A stretch of DNA of 33,334 bases from an uncultured bacterium (lineage in GTDB: Bacteria; Planctomycetota; UBA1135; GCA-002686595). The stretch is from contig CALBMX010000121.1 of assembly GCA_937896235.1 (NCBI GenBank), forward strand, positions 1 to 33,334, written 5' to 3'. Position 1 is the first letter of the stretch. Each line of letters begins with the position of its first letter. The notes under the pieces are model-generated. The model was not told where the DNA came from, searched no databases, and saw nothing but the letters and a program-made list of their open reading frames with translations. Both the position numbers and the translations under genes were made by a program. Positions 6,949-15,836 of this stretch are shown one piece after another.

Positions 6949-7860
6949 TCACTTCCGTTTGGCGACGAACGTATGCCAAAGGCCTCGCGCGCGCTCCTCT
7001 TCGATTACGAGACCAGCACCGGACAGGGCCTCGCGAACATCGTCCGCGTGGGCCCGGTGACAGCCGCTAAAAGCCACCCAGCCCCGAGGGGCAAGGCGCG
7101 AGACCAGGCCCGCAACATGCTCCACGATGATGTCGGCGTAGATGTTCGCAAGGATGACGTCGTAGCCCGTGTCCGACTCTCCGAGCACCTCGAACCCGCC
7201 CTCCCGGAATTGAGAGGCGTGCGCGACCCCGTTCTGATCCATGAGCTCCGCAAAGTGCGAGGAGGCGCCGGGATCAATATCAAATCCAAGTACGTCCGAC
7301 GCGCCAAGTAGAGCGGCGGCGCAAGCGAGAATCCCGGTGCCTGTGCCGGCATCGAGCACGCGCTCTCCGCCTTGTAGTCGCCCCTGAATCATCAACAAGA
7401 TCGTGCGCGTAGTGGCGTGCCGGCCTGTTCCGAAAACGCCCCCGGGATCCAACCGCATAGGGATATCCGAGGCGCGCAAGTCGCCCTCGAAATGCCGCGG
7501 GATCACCGCCAAGTTTCCGCATCGAAATGGCTTCCACGTACTCTTCCAAGAGTTCGCCCAATCCTCTGCGGGAAGCGTCTGAAATCGAATGGGCAGGTTC
7601 TGGAGCTCCTCCACACCAACAAGTGCAGAGAGCTCATCGAGACGCGTCCTAATGCTGGCTCTCAACTCCTCCGAGTCGTGGGAAAGTGGAACATAAGTGC
7701 GCAGATGTCCCGAACCTGCGGAAGCCGCCTTCGACTCCAAAGAGCTCGATCCGTAGGCGACGCCGGTGAAGGGCGAGTCGGCGAACAGGCTCGCGACAAG
7801 CTCGCCCCAACCGTCGGGGACCGTGACGCGAACTTCGATCCAGGTGCGTGCAATACTCAT
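6949..7860 (-). CDS. prmA: Ribosomal protein L11 methyltransferase
   Basis: The product is about 303 aa and uses S-adenosylmethionine to methylate ribosomal protein L11 in the cytoplasm. It opens with MSIARTWIEVRVTVPDGWGE, typical of PrmA N-termini. It has the upstream FGTGRHATTRTILLMI segment and SAM motif I VLDAGTGTGILACAAALLGA. The motif IV region is DVILANIYADIIVEHV, and SGCHRAHADDV follows near the end. The reading frame is open to 7953, but the ATG at 7860 matches the family start. That ATG overlaps the stop of the upstream small membrane-protein gene by ATGA (7857-7860), implying translational coupling. glpD follows 54 nt downstream. The assignment is strong. Confidence 0.94.
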   Translation of the reverse strand: MSIARTWIEVRVTVPDGWGELVASLFADSPFTGVAYGSSSLESKAASAGSGHLRTYVPLSHDSEELRASIRTRLDELSALVGVEELQNLPIRFQTLPAEDWANSWKSTWKPFRCGNLAVIPRHFEGDLRASDIPMRLDPGGVFGTGRHATTRTILLMIQGRLQGGERVLDAGTGTGILACAAALLGASDVLGFDIDPGASSHFAELMDQNGVAHASQFREGGFEVLGESDTGYDVILANIYADIIVEHVAGLVSRLAPRGWVAFSGCHRAHADDVREALSGAGLVIEEERARGLWHTFVAKRK

Positions 7861-8120
7861 GACTCTTGTGGGGGATTTGGAGCGCTGCGAGACTTGCGCA
7901 ATGCGCCAATCGCGATCACCGCCCACACGCTGTTGACGACCAGTGGCGGCCATGCGTGGAAGTGATAGGTGTTCAAGATGAGCAGCAAACCACCCACTAA
8001 GTTACAGACGATAACCACGGTTTCTCCCGCGCCGCGCCTGTGCGCCGTCACTACGTAATAGGCCCAAAGTAGAGCCGCTGCGCCGAAAGAGCCTATTACG
8101 GTTGCAAGTGTGTCGGTCAA
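7857..8120 (-). CDS. CBU_0592-like small membrane protein
   Basis: This 87-aa protein has three hydrophobic segments (about residues 3-25, 33-52 and 58-75). It contains GSFGAAALLWAYYVVTAH, VCNLVGGLLLILNTYHFHAWPP and VNSVWAVIAIGAL. The pattern matches small predicted inner-membrane proteins of the CBU_0592 type, whose function is unknown. The start is a TTG at 8120 overlapping the sulfotransferase stop by TTGA (8117-8120). The stop overlaps the prmA ATG by ATGA. Such tight coupling on both sides argues strongly that this small ORF is a real gene. The family name is from memory and moderately sure. Confidence 0.8.
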   Translation of the reverse strand: MTDTLATVIGSFGAAALLWAYYVVTAHRRGAGETVVIVCNLVGGLLLILNTYHFHAWPPLVVNSVWAVIAIGALRKSRSAPNPPQES

Positions 8121-9130
8121 AGCGGATCCCTGAAGAGCTGGCCATCTTCACGTCCAAGATACTTGCGAGCGACCGCCTCATTGCCACTCTTGAATTGTGC
8201 GAGGAAGGCGACACGTTCAACTCTTGATAGGAGCTCCTGACGAGCGAAGAGCTCGCCCTTACCGGCTTTTTGTGAGAGTGCATCTGCGCGGCCCCGAGCC
8301 CAAGAGTTTGCGCGCCGCCAGAGCGCTTCGGGCATCCAAACCATGCGAGCGTTCGTCTTGCGGCGCGAAGCTAGCGCCTCGGCTGAAAGCCGTGGGTTCG
8401 GTGTTGTGTTTTGAGGGTGGGCAAGTCGCGCGACGAGCTGATTGACATCACCGTCCGGACCGCAGATCTTCCCAGCCTCGAAGAACTGACGCACAACCCC
8501 GCCTTGCAGCTGCTCCCTCTCGTATACCCTGACGGCGACGTTCTCGGGGCCAAAGGCATCGGCCCAAAGCTCGAGCTGCTGGTCAAAGTGCAGGCTGTTT
8601 TTGTAGTACTCACCAAACGCGTGAAAGTCCGCAGCGGTGTAGCCGCCTTTCACATCTTCATTATAGATGGACTCGATCCAGAGGTCCTGCCGGCGCAAAA
8701 ACACGACCACGCGAACCTCTTCGGAGTCGGGAAGTTTGCTCTTGAGTTCGCCAATCAAATCGCGCTTTTTGTGCTTCCAGTCGGGGTCCGCGCGATAGTT
8801 TTTTTGGAACAGTGATCCGTCGATCGAACCTCTCTGCGGGCGAGCGAGAAGCCCGCGCTCGGGATAGATCGCCAAGGTCTCGCCACTGATCACCAGTGTG
8901 TCGGCGGTGCAATTGTGCAGGCCTTTGAAAAAGGCAGGAAGGAAAGCTTCGTGCTGGCGGTAGGTCAGGCACTTGGCGATTCCGTTGTGGTTGTCACGTT
9001 CAACGAAGTCACGCCACTCCGGATACAAGATTCCCTCGGTTGCCAGGAGCTCTCGGTTCGCAGCTAGGGACCCCTGAATCGCCGTCGTCCCGGTCTTCCC
9101 ATAGCCAATATGTAGCACGATGCGTTTCAT
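8117..9130 (-). CDS. Sulfotransferase-family protein
   Basis: The product is 337 aa. It starts MKRIVLHIGYGKTGTTAIQ, the P-loop-like 5-prime phosphosulfate-binding motif of PAPS-dependent sulfotransferases. The second binding element is EVRVVVFLRRQDLWIESIYNEDV in the middle of the protein, with the Arg and Ser typical of the 3-prime phosphate site. The likely reaction is transfer of sulfate from PAPS to a glycan or other hydroxyl acceptor; the acceptor cannot be told from sequence. It is the first gene of a minus-strand operon and overlaps the next gene by TTGA. There is no Shine-Dalgarno before the ATG at 9130. It may have nothing to do metabolically with prmA and glpD downstream. Confidence 0.82.
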   Translation of the reverse strand: MKRIVLHIGYGKTGTTAIQGSLAANRELLATEGILYPEWRDFVERDNHNGIAKCLTYRQHEAFLPAFFKGLHNCTADTLVISGETLAIYPERGLLARPQRGSIDGSLFQKNYRADPDWKHKKRDLIGELKSKLPDSEEVRVVVFLRRQDLWIESIYNEDVKGGYTAADFHAFGEYYKNSLHFDQQLELWADAFGPENVAVRVYEREQLQGGVVRQFFEAGKICGPDGDVNQLVARLAHPQNTTPNPRLSAEALASRRKTNARMVWMPEALWRRANSWARGRADALSQKAGKGELFARQELLSRVERVAFLAQFKSGNEAVARKYLGREDGQLFRDPL

Positions 9131-9316
9131 GGCGAGAAGTGTACTCGGTCGCGGCGCACAGGGAAGCCACCCCGTTCATTAGCCGACCGAATCTACACGT
9201 GAAGGGTTCTCGGAAGCGTCTTGTTTTCTGTAGGGGAGTAGCGCTATAGCCCCGCGGGCTCGGCCGGAGAGGTACCCAGAACCGGAGCTCAACAGCGCGG
9301 ACGTCCTTAGCATTCC

Positions 9317-11329
9317 CTAGCCCTTGGGGTTTTCGATCGGCGGTTGGAGCCACTCTCTCCAGGCCTCGAAAATCATCACCATGGCAAGCGTGTCGAGCTC
9401 GCAATACTTGAGAAGTGCTTTGCGAAGCGCGCTGTGCTCGGTCTCCGACATCTCGGTGAATTGCATGCGGGCATAGGCCGTCATTGCGGCACCGCCATCC
9501 CGCAGCTCGTCGTCGCCGCAAACGAGATTGGAGAGCTCCTCGGGAGGCACATCGTCAAAAAGCAAAGGAAGTAGCTGATAGGGATCGCGCGGTTTTCCGC
9601 TTGCGTCCAACTCAACCCAGACCATGTCCTTGAAGTTCAGGCTAGGCAGCTCGGGTGTCCCATAAATCGGGCGCGAGTACTTGTCGCGCACGTATTCCGA
9701 GCTGCTCAAAACGGCGGGAAGTACCTTCTTGATGGAGTTTGAGGCGCCCATCGCGGGGTCGAAATAATAACTACGAACGAGCTCGAGCATGTCCACCATG
9801 TTGCGCTTTGGTGTCCGCCATTCGGGATCTCCGGCCTTCGGGTTCGTCGCTTGTGTGATGGTCTCGATGAACTCGACTAGCTCACCGGCGTCCTGGGGCA
9901 GCCGGTCGCTGTTGCGGAGCTGCTTGCGAATGTGTGCCAGAATCGTGTTCTCGTGAGCGGCGTAGCGAAAGATGGTTCCCTGGTCCGTTTCGAGCTCGCG
10001 TTTGAGCTCGCGCACGAAGTCGAAGTTGGGGAAGGCGTCTAGGCGCGCGTCGATGTACTCGCCCTTGTGTTCAACACGTCCATCCTTGTGAACCAAGTGG
10101 TGCGAAAACTGAAACGCAAGGGGCTCATAGGCGTGCAGGCCCTCGTGAAAGGGGATCGCTGGCGAGGCCGTTTCAAAGTCGATAAAGTGAAGGGGGTAGA
10201 CCCAGGTCGCCATCTCCGCACGCAGCTCATCGCGGCGAAGGTGCATCGTGGGATCCTTACGCTGAACGGACTTTACACGCAGCCATTGGCGCTCGCGCCC
10301 CGTCATCTTCGGGTCGGGCCTTTGGTCGTAATTGAGGTCGTCCGCGGTGACCTGCATGATGCTCGCACGGCCCTCGGCGATGAGCTTTCCAGCCTTGCGG
10401 CAGTTCTGGCCGATGTCGAGGACGGTCGGGACGTCAAAACTCGCCTCGTTCCACTCGGGAGCAGCGGTCCAGCACTCCTCAAAGCCACTGCGCTTGCCAG
10501 CTGCTTTCTCGTTGGCGTTTGTGTGAAACGTGCACTCCTTGCAGTAATCCCCAATCGGTACAGAGATACGGCGATCCCCTTCATAATGGCTAGAGAAAAC
10601 CTCGACCATCTCGCCAAAACTCATGTCCCCATTTGGTCCGTAGTCGGACGATTCGAGGATGTCATTCGCGATGTCATCAACGTGGATAGCGCGCAGAATA
10701 GGGTTGTTGAATTCGAGGTCACTCAGATCGCTTGTCAGCTCGACATGGGGCCGACCGTCCTCGTCCTTGACCAGTAAAAATTTCTGGTGCAGGCCATTCG
10801 TTGGGCACGGCACGGCCTTGTCGATTAACATTAGGTACGCGCTGACGTGAGACGCCGGAAGAGCGTGCTGAAGTACGTACTTCTGGAAGGTGACGTCCAT
10901 AAGGTAGGGCTTCCAGGACGCCTTGACACCGCCGCGTTTAGCGAGGAACTGTTCGGCGCCTCCGCTATCGCAAGACTTGGCCTTGACCTCGATAAGCCGA
11001 ACGTCGTCCCCGCATTTGACCAAAACGTCGACGCGAACGAACAGGTTCCCATACAACACCGCGGCCTCGTAGATGGTCGCGTCTTCCTGGGCCAACAGAG
11101 CATTGGTTTCGGCAAGCGCGGCCTCTTCGTCCAGCGTGTGGATCATCACGCCTCCAGGGAAGTAGAGCGTCGCCAGCTCGCCGACCTGATGCCCACCCTC
11201 GGCAAGTGCGGCAAGGAACGAGTCCTCGGTCTGCTTGTCGGGATAGACGTCCCTCTTCTTGGTGTAGAAGAGTTTCGTGGGGCACTCGAGGGCGAGTTTG
11301 AAGCGTGATTTCGTAAGGTGTCTGGACAT
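9317..11329 (-). CDS. DUF2779 protein: predicted PD-(D/E)XK nuclease plus DnaQ-type exonuclease
   Basis: The product is about 670 aa and not experimentally understood as a family. Numbering from the ATG at 11329, the N-terminal half resembles a RecB/Cas4-type nuclease. It has Asp101 in FVRVDVLVK, then Glu114-Val-Lys116 in RLIEVKAKS. Cysteines lie at 16 (LALECPTKL), 263 and 266 (CKEC), and 286, a spread like the iron-sulfur cysteines of Cas4 and AddB. The C-terminal half looks like a DnaQ-type 3-5 exonuclease, with HFIDFETASP (Asp384, Glu386) and near the end YCELDTLAM (Tyr642, Asp646). Two intact-looking nuclease sites in one chain suggest DNA processing, repair or defence. Upstream in-frame Met codons at 11341 and 11353 are alternatives; none has a convincing Shine-Dalgarno. 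The gene is divergent from the sulfatase. Confidence 0.82.
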   Translation of the reverse strand: MSRHLTKSRFKLALECPTKLFYTKKRDVYPDKQTEDSFLAALAEGGHQVGELATLYFPGGVMIHTLDEEAALAETNALLAQEDATIYEAAVLYGNLFVRVDVLVKCGDDVRLIEVKAKSCDSGGAEQFLAKRGGVKASWKPYLMDVTFQKYVLQHALPASHVSAYLMLIDKAVPCPTNGLHQKFLLVKDEDGRPHVELTSDLSDLEFNNPILRAIHVDDIANDILESSDYGPNGDMSFGEMVEVFSSHYEGDRRISVPIGDYCKECTFHTNANEKAAGKRSGFEECWTAAPEWNEASFDVPTVLDIGQNCRKAGKLIAEGRASIMQVTADDLNYDQRPDPKMTGRERQWLRVKSVQRKDPTMHLRRDELRAEMATWVYPLHFIDFETASPAIPFHEGLHAYEPLAFQFSHHLVHKDGRVEHKGEYIDARLDAFPNFDFVRELKRELETDQGTIFRYAAHENTILAHIRKQLRNSDRLPQDAGELVEFIETITQATNPKAGDPEWRTPKRNMVDMLELVRSYYFDPAMGASNSIKKVLPAVLSSSEYVRDKYSRPIYGTPELPSLNFKDMVWVELDASGKPRDPYQLLPLLFDDVPPEELSNLVCGDDELRDGGAAMTAYARMQFTEMSETEHSALRKALLKYCELDTLAMVMIFEAWREWLQPPIENPKG

Positions 11330-11614
11330 AGGCGTAACCATAAACAGCCACACCTGTACAAGCTCCTAGGCTCTTGGGAATCCGGGTCTTTCGGAGAGAG
11401 GTTGGCAAAGAATGTGCTGAGGCTCCACGAGGAGGTGTAGCGACCGGTTGCCGTTGCGCTCAAGGTTCCCAAAGCCTTTGCCTCGGAGAGATTTCAAAGG
11501 GTCCGGTACCTGGGGAATCCGTTGGATCAATGCGGGGGAGACCCGCTGCGCTTCTTTTGGCTCCGTCTCGGATGTGCTACGTTGCTGAGCCCGCTCTCCC
11601 TACACGCCTATTTC

Positions 11615-13090
11615 ATGTTCAACAGACACCTACTCTTCGTCGCTGCAACTAGTGTTGCCTGCGGATGTCACGCCGTCCAAACGGAGTCCGTCGCACCCGT
11701 GCATGCGGACAGGCCTAATGTCGTTGTGATTTTTACCGATGACCAAGGTTGGGCGGATATCGGCACCCAAGGTGCGGTGGGTTTCGACACGCCTAATTTG
11801 GACCGACTTGCCGCCGAGGGAACGCGCTTCAGCAATTTCTACGTTGCACAGCCGGTCTGCTCCGCTTCGCGAATGGCGCTACTTACCGGTTGCTATCCGA
11901 ATCGACTAGGTATGCACGGAGCGATTGGCCCCACGGCGAAACACGGGATCAGTGCAGAGGAGGTCACCCTCGCCGAGTTGTGCAGGTCACGGGGCTATGC
12001 GACCGGAATGTTTGGCAAATGGCACCTGGGTTACCAAGAGCAGTTCTTGCCAGTAAACCATGGTTTCGACGAGTCCTACGGCATTCCCTACTCTAACGAC
12101 ATGTGGCCCTGGCATCCGGCCTATGCGCACTTCAGCGACCCGGTAGAGAAGCGCAAAAAGGGCTATCCCGACCTATTTACCTTTGAGGGCGCGGAGCATG
12201 TGGACGAGATGGTTACCGCCGAGGACCAGATGAACTTCACGACGGACTTCGGTGATCGCGCGGCTTCGTTTGTGCGCGAACACAAGGACGAGCCGTTTTT
12301 CCTTTACCTGGCCAACCCCCTCCCCCACGTCCCGCTGTTCACGCGTGAGGAGTCCGTGGGCCGCAGTGAGCAAGGCCGGTACGGCGACGTGATGGAAGAG
12401 GTCGACGAGTCGGTCGGCAAGGTCCTCGCCGCCCTTGACGAAGAGGGACTCGCCGAAAATACTCTGGTGATCTACATGTCCGACAACGGCCCTTGGCTGA
12501 ACTACGGCAACCATGCGGGAAGTGTCGGGCCCCTGCGCGAGGGGAAGGGCACTACGTTTGAAGGCGGGGTGCGCGTACCTTGCCTCCTGCGTTTCCCCGG
12601 CCGTGTTCCGGTTGGGCGGGTCAGCGACACGCCCTGGATGACCATCGACGTTCTGCCTACCGTTGCCGAGCTGATCGGCGCGGCGCTTCCGCCCCTGGAA
12701 ATCGATGGGAGGAGCGCGTGGGACTTATGGGAAGGGGGGGACAGCTCACCGCAAGAGGCCTACTTCTTCTATTACCACACGAATAATTTAGAGGCCGTTC
12801 GCGCGGGAAAGTGGAAGCTCCACTTTCCCCACGGCTATCGCTCGATGGTGGGGCAAGAGCCAGGTGCCGATGGCTCGCCGGGCCAATACAATTACGGCGC
12901 GGAGACGGGGCTTGTCTTGTTTGACCTAGAGAGGGACATCGGCGAAGCCCATGACGTTGCGTTGGCGAATCCCGAGGTGGTCTCCCGGCTCTCGCGGTTG
13001 GGCGACGAGATGCGTGCCGAGCTGGGTGACGCGCTCACGGAGACTGTAGGTGTTGGCAACCGCGAGCCGGGGCGGATGCCACCCGAGTAG
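11615..13090 (+). CDS. Secreted sulfatase (formylglycine-dependent)
   Basis: The product is about 491 aa from the ATG at 11615. Residues 1-20 look like a signal sequence with a lipoprotein-like Cys region (SVACGCHA). The alkaline-phosphatase-fold sulfatase domain begins RPNVVVIFTDDQGWADIG, with the metal-binding Asp42 and Asp43. The modification motif is CSASR at 82-86; Cys82 should become formylglycine. GKWHLG, PLPHVPLF and YMSDNGPW follow as further active-site segments, and the C-terminal subdomain runs to about 470. It probably removes sulfate esters from a glycan or aryl substrate in the periplasm or outside the cell. The in-frame extension upstream to 11522 is less likely because it precedes the signal sequence. 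Substrate specificity cannot be predicted safely. No sulfatase-maturing enzyme gene is in the window. Confidence 0.92.
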   Translation: MFNRHLLFVAATSVACGCHAVQTESVAPVHADRPNVVVIFTDDQGWADIGTQGAVGFDTPNLDRLAAEGTRFSNFYVAQPVCSASRMALLTGCYPNRLGMHGAIGPTAKHGISAEEVTLAELCRSRGYATGMFGKWHLGYQEQFLPVNHGFDESYGIPYSNDMWPWHPAYAHFSDPVEKRKKGYPDLFTFEGAEHVDEMVTAEDQMNFTTDFGDRAASFVREHKDEPFFLYLANPLPHVPLFTREESVGRSEQGRYGDVMEEVDESVGKVLAALDEEGLAENTLVIYMSDNGPWLNYGNHAGSVGPLREGKGTTFEGGVRVPCLLRFPGRVPVGRVSDTPWMTIDVLPTVAELIGAALPPLEIDGRSAWDLWEGGDSSPQEAYFFYYHTNNLEAVRAGKWKLHFPHGYRSMVGQEPGADGSPGQYNYGAETGLVLFDLERDIGEAHDVALANPEVVSRLSRLGDEMRAELGDALTETVGVGNREPGRMPPE

Positions 13091-13121
13091 CACCGCTACC
13101 CGGACCACGGGGCCAGGACCT

Positions 13122-15605
13122 CTACTCGCTCAAGAGCTCATCGATCAACGCCTCGTAGCGCTCGCGCATTCGCCTGTGTGCCGCGCCTGTTGCGGGGCCA
13201 GCGAACCCCGTGTGCACCGCACGGACCTCGTTGTTTGCATCGACAAACAGGACGGTGGGATAGGCCCGAATGCGGTCGAGACCGGAGAGTGTCTCGGACG
13301 CCTTTTCTTTGTCCGCAAGCGAGCCATAGAGAACGGGCCACTTCGCATTGTGCCGGGTTTGGAACCGCTCTACCATCTCTACGCTGCGACTCAAGTCGTC
13401 CGTTAGCTCGAACGCGACCCCAAGAATGGAAAGCCCACGCTCTCCGTATCGTTGGTCCAGTTCGGCAAGATAGCTGGCCTCGTCGTTGCAGTTCGGGCAC
13501 CACGTCCCGAATAACGTAATCAGCCGCGCCTTTCCCGCAAACTCAGGGTCATCGAGCGCGCGCTGGGCGCCTTTGGAGTCGAGATAGGAGAAGTCGCCAA
13601 GGCGCGCCTCGCGATTCCAACTTGTCAGTCCAAACGAATCGGGGAGCTCGACGGTTTTGTCTTTTACCGCCGTCCATTTTTCATGCCAGGAGTCACGTGA
13701 CCAGAAGTCCCCAGAGAGGCGCCCCTCCTCATCCATCGTCGCGTCGAACAAAAACGCATGGCCGCCATCAAAGCTGGACAAACGCAGCCGTCCCTCGGAA
13801 AACGCACCCGAGAGATAGCGATAGTCGCCCATCGTCGTCAGGAATGTGGCGTCGACACGGCCACCGCTCGTGACATCAAAGAGGCCAACAGAGAGGTTCT
13901 CGTCCGAGTCGAACTGTACGCGCCATCGACCGCCTAGGCTTGCAGCTTCGCGGTTGTTTTTCCCGACCACACTAGCTGGAATCTCTCCAGAGGCACTTCC
14001 GAACTTACGGGCCGTTTCGACTTGGAAGCGGCTGGCATCCCCCGCGTGTGCAGTGAACGGGAGACGCGCCTCATGGCCCGGTCCCGCGTTCTTTTCCCAG
14101 TGGCCGGTCAGGGTCCTGCCGTCCGGGGCGAGTGTCGCCACGATACGGGAGTCGTAGGGTTCCAACTCCATCGTGAAGAGATCTCCGACGAGCTCTACGG
14201 CACCGGCTTCGATCGACTCCGCTCCGTTTTGCACGTGGGCGACCAGGGAGATTGACTTCGCCGATTCTGCGTAGCTGTCCGCCTCGCTGGTGTCGACCGT
14301 ATAGGACTCCCCTGAGGGTGTTTCGAGCTCGAAGCGGTACTGGAAGGACAACGTAAAGGGGAGCTCTCCACCGGGGCTGTCGAGCACCGCTCGCCACTTT
14401 CCGCTTTCGAAAGCGCTAGAGACATTCGGAGGCGTGCCGATAGGCTCGCGCTCAAACAGCTCCCCGAACGTTCCCTCACCCTCGACGAAGCCACCATGCG
14501 AAAGAAAAAACTCGCCGTCCTCGATCCCCATATACCGATCTAGACGGTCGGCCCTACCGGTGGCATCGTGACTGAAAGTCGCGCCTGTGATTTCTGTCCA
14601 GAGGCCCTCTTTCGTTCGCACCCATTGGTTGCCGAAACTCGCCCGGCGTAGCACATGGCCGTTTTGGCCACCGAAGTTCTCAGAGAAGCTGTAGAGGCCC
14701 CGAAGCAGACTTCCCTCTTTGGGAGCCCTCCAGCTGGAAATCAACATCCAAGCTTTCATGTCGGGACGAAAGTAGTACCCGGCGAAGGTGGTGTGCGTCG
14801 CGTCATCCGCTTTCGCGGTCACTAGGAAGCGCTGCCTCTCTCCCGTTTTCCAGTCGAATACGAGATGGCTGTGGCCGCCCGTCCCCTCGTTGCCAAAGCT
14901 GCCCGTAACCACATCACTGCCCCGGTCGATCAGCTGCACGCGGTCGCTGTCGTTAACTTTGTCACGGTCAACAGCCTCTCCACCGCTGTCCCAGACACTA
15001 AAAATAATCCGCCGCTCACTTGCGCTGTTGACCTGCATCCCAAAGTAGCCGCGATGCCAGCCCGTTGCCATGTAGTACGTCCAGAGCGGATCCTCTTTCG
15101 CGGTCACTTCGCAGTAGAACGCCTCGACCTCCGCGAGTTCCCCCAGTGGATAAGCGAGGTGCACCGACGCCGCGTTTTTCCGAGGTTTCGTATTGAAGTG
15201 CGCACCCTCGGCGGCGGGTCCGGTCAGCTGTAGAGAGTCGAGTACTAGGGCGCGACCTTCGTGGGAGATTTGGGCGACCTCGAAGCGCTCGTAGCCCGGC
15301 CCATTGATCACGAAATTGCCAAAATCAACTTGCTGGAGACCGTCACGCCCCTCGACAAGAATGAAGCTCTCCTGGCCCGCAACTTGTAAGCGCAGCTGCG
15401 CGGCCGAGCCCAAGGGCAAGGCGAGGGAGACCTGGACATTTAACTCGCCAGGTTGACGTATGCGTCCAAACCAAAGTGCGAGCTGGCCTGCGTCCGCTGT
15501 CGAGTCGTCCGAATAGGCAGAGTGGGCAGGGACGACAACCTGATCCTGCAACGCGGCCGGGGTGAGCGCGCAAAGCGAATAGGCTAGGAGAAGGGTGTGC
15601 AGCAT
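13122..15605 (-). CDS. Secreted DUF5077-DUF3472 protein fused to TlpA-type thioredoxin
   Basis: The product is 827 aa with a signal peptide of about 20 residues. Residues about 22-140 resemble DUF5077. Residues about 140-385 are DUF3472, with hallmark stretches GYFGMQVNSASERRIIFSVW, GSFGNEGTGGHSHL and ASFGNQWVR. A second module starts with GKWRAVLDSPGGELPFTLSF and resembles the non-catalytic N-terminal part of TlpA-family reductases. The C-terminal 170 residues are a thioredoxin fold with FGTWCPNC (Cys703, Cys706) and a downstream AYPTVLFVD containing the expected cis-proline. DUF3472 is thought to bind carbohydrate; TlpA proteins reduce disulfides outside the cytoplasm. Joining both in one chain is unusual and its target is unknown. 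The gene converges on the sulfatase gene with 31 nt between stops. Confidence 0.88.
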   Translation of the reverse strand: MLHTLLLAYSLCALTPAALQDQVVVPAHSAYSDDSTADAGQLALWFGRIRQPGELNVQVSLALPLGSAAQLRLQVAGQESFILVEGRDGLQQVDFGNFVINGPGYERFEVAQISHEGRALVLDSLQLTGPAAEGAHFNTKPRKNAASVHLAYPLGELAEVEAFYCEVTAKEDPLWTYYMATGWHRGYFGMQVNSASERRIIFSVWDSGGEAVDRDKVNDSDRVQLIDRGSDVVTGSFGNEGTGGHSHLVFDWKTGERQRFLVTAKADDATHTTFAGYYFRPDMKAWMLISSWRAPKEGSLLRGLYSFSENFGGQNGHVLRRASFGNQWVRTKEGLWTEITGATFSHDATGRADRLDRYMGIEDGEFFLSHGGFVEGEGTFGELFEREPIGTPPNVSSAFESGKWRAVLDSPGGELPFTLSFQYRFELETPSGESYTVDTSEADSYAESAKSISLVAHVQNGAESIEAGAVELVGDLFTMELEPYDSRIVATLAPDGRTLTGHWEKNAGPGHEARLPFTAHAGDASRFQVETARKFGSASGEIPASVVGKNNREAASLGGRWRVQFDSDENLSVGLFDVTSGGRVDATFLTTMGDYRYLSGAFSEGRLRLSSFDGGHAFLFDATMDEEGRLSGDFWSRDSWHEKWTAVKDKTVELPDSFGLTSWNREARLGDFSYLDSKGAQRALDDPEFAGKARLITLFGTWCPNCNDEASYLAELDQRYGERGLSILGVAFELTDDLSRSVEMVERFQTRHNAKWPVLYGSLADKEKASETLSGLDRIRAYPTVLFVDANNEVRAVHTGFAGPATGAAHRRMRERYEALIDELLSE

Positions 15606-15836
15606 GTTGTCTCGTGAGTTGAGGGATTCAAGCGGATGCTAACGCGAGCCCATGCCGGTTGAAAGGTGTGCGGCGAAGGAGTGGGTGGGATTGCCAGGGT
15701 CTGACAGAGGGGAAACTTGGCGGAGCCAAAAGGGACCAGGAAGCTCGGCTGTGGAGGATGCCGCCAAGTGCCTAGCCTCCTCTACACGTCTCGGCGCGCT
15801 TTCGTTCCCGGAGGCGCCTCTCCTCCCGCTGACCTT

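Noticed and set aside
10067..10777. Plus-strand ORF of 236 codons
   Set aside because: Antisense to the DUF2779 gene, with no recognisable domain.
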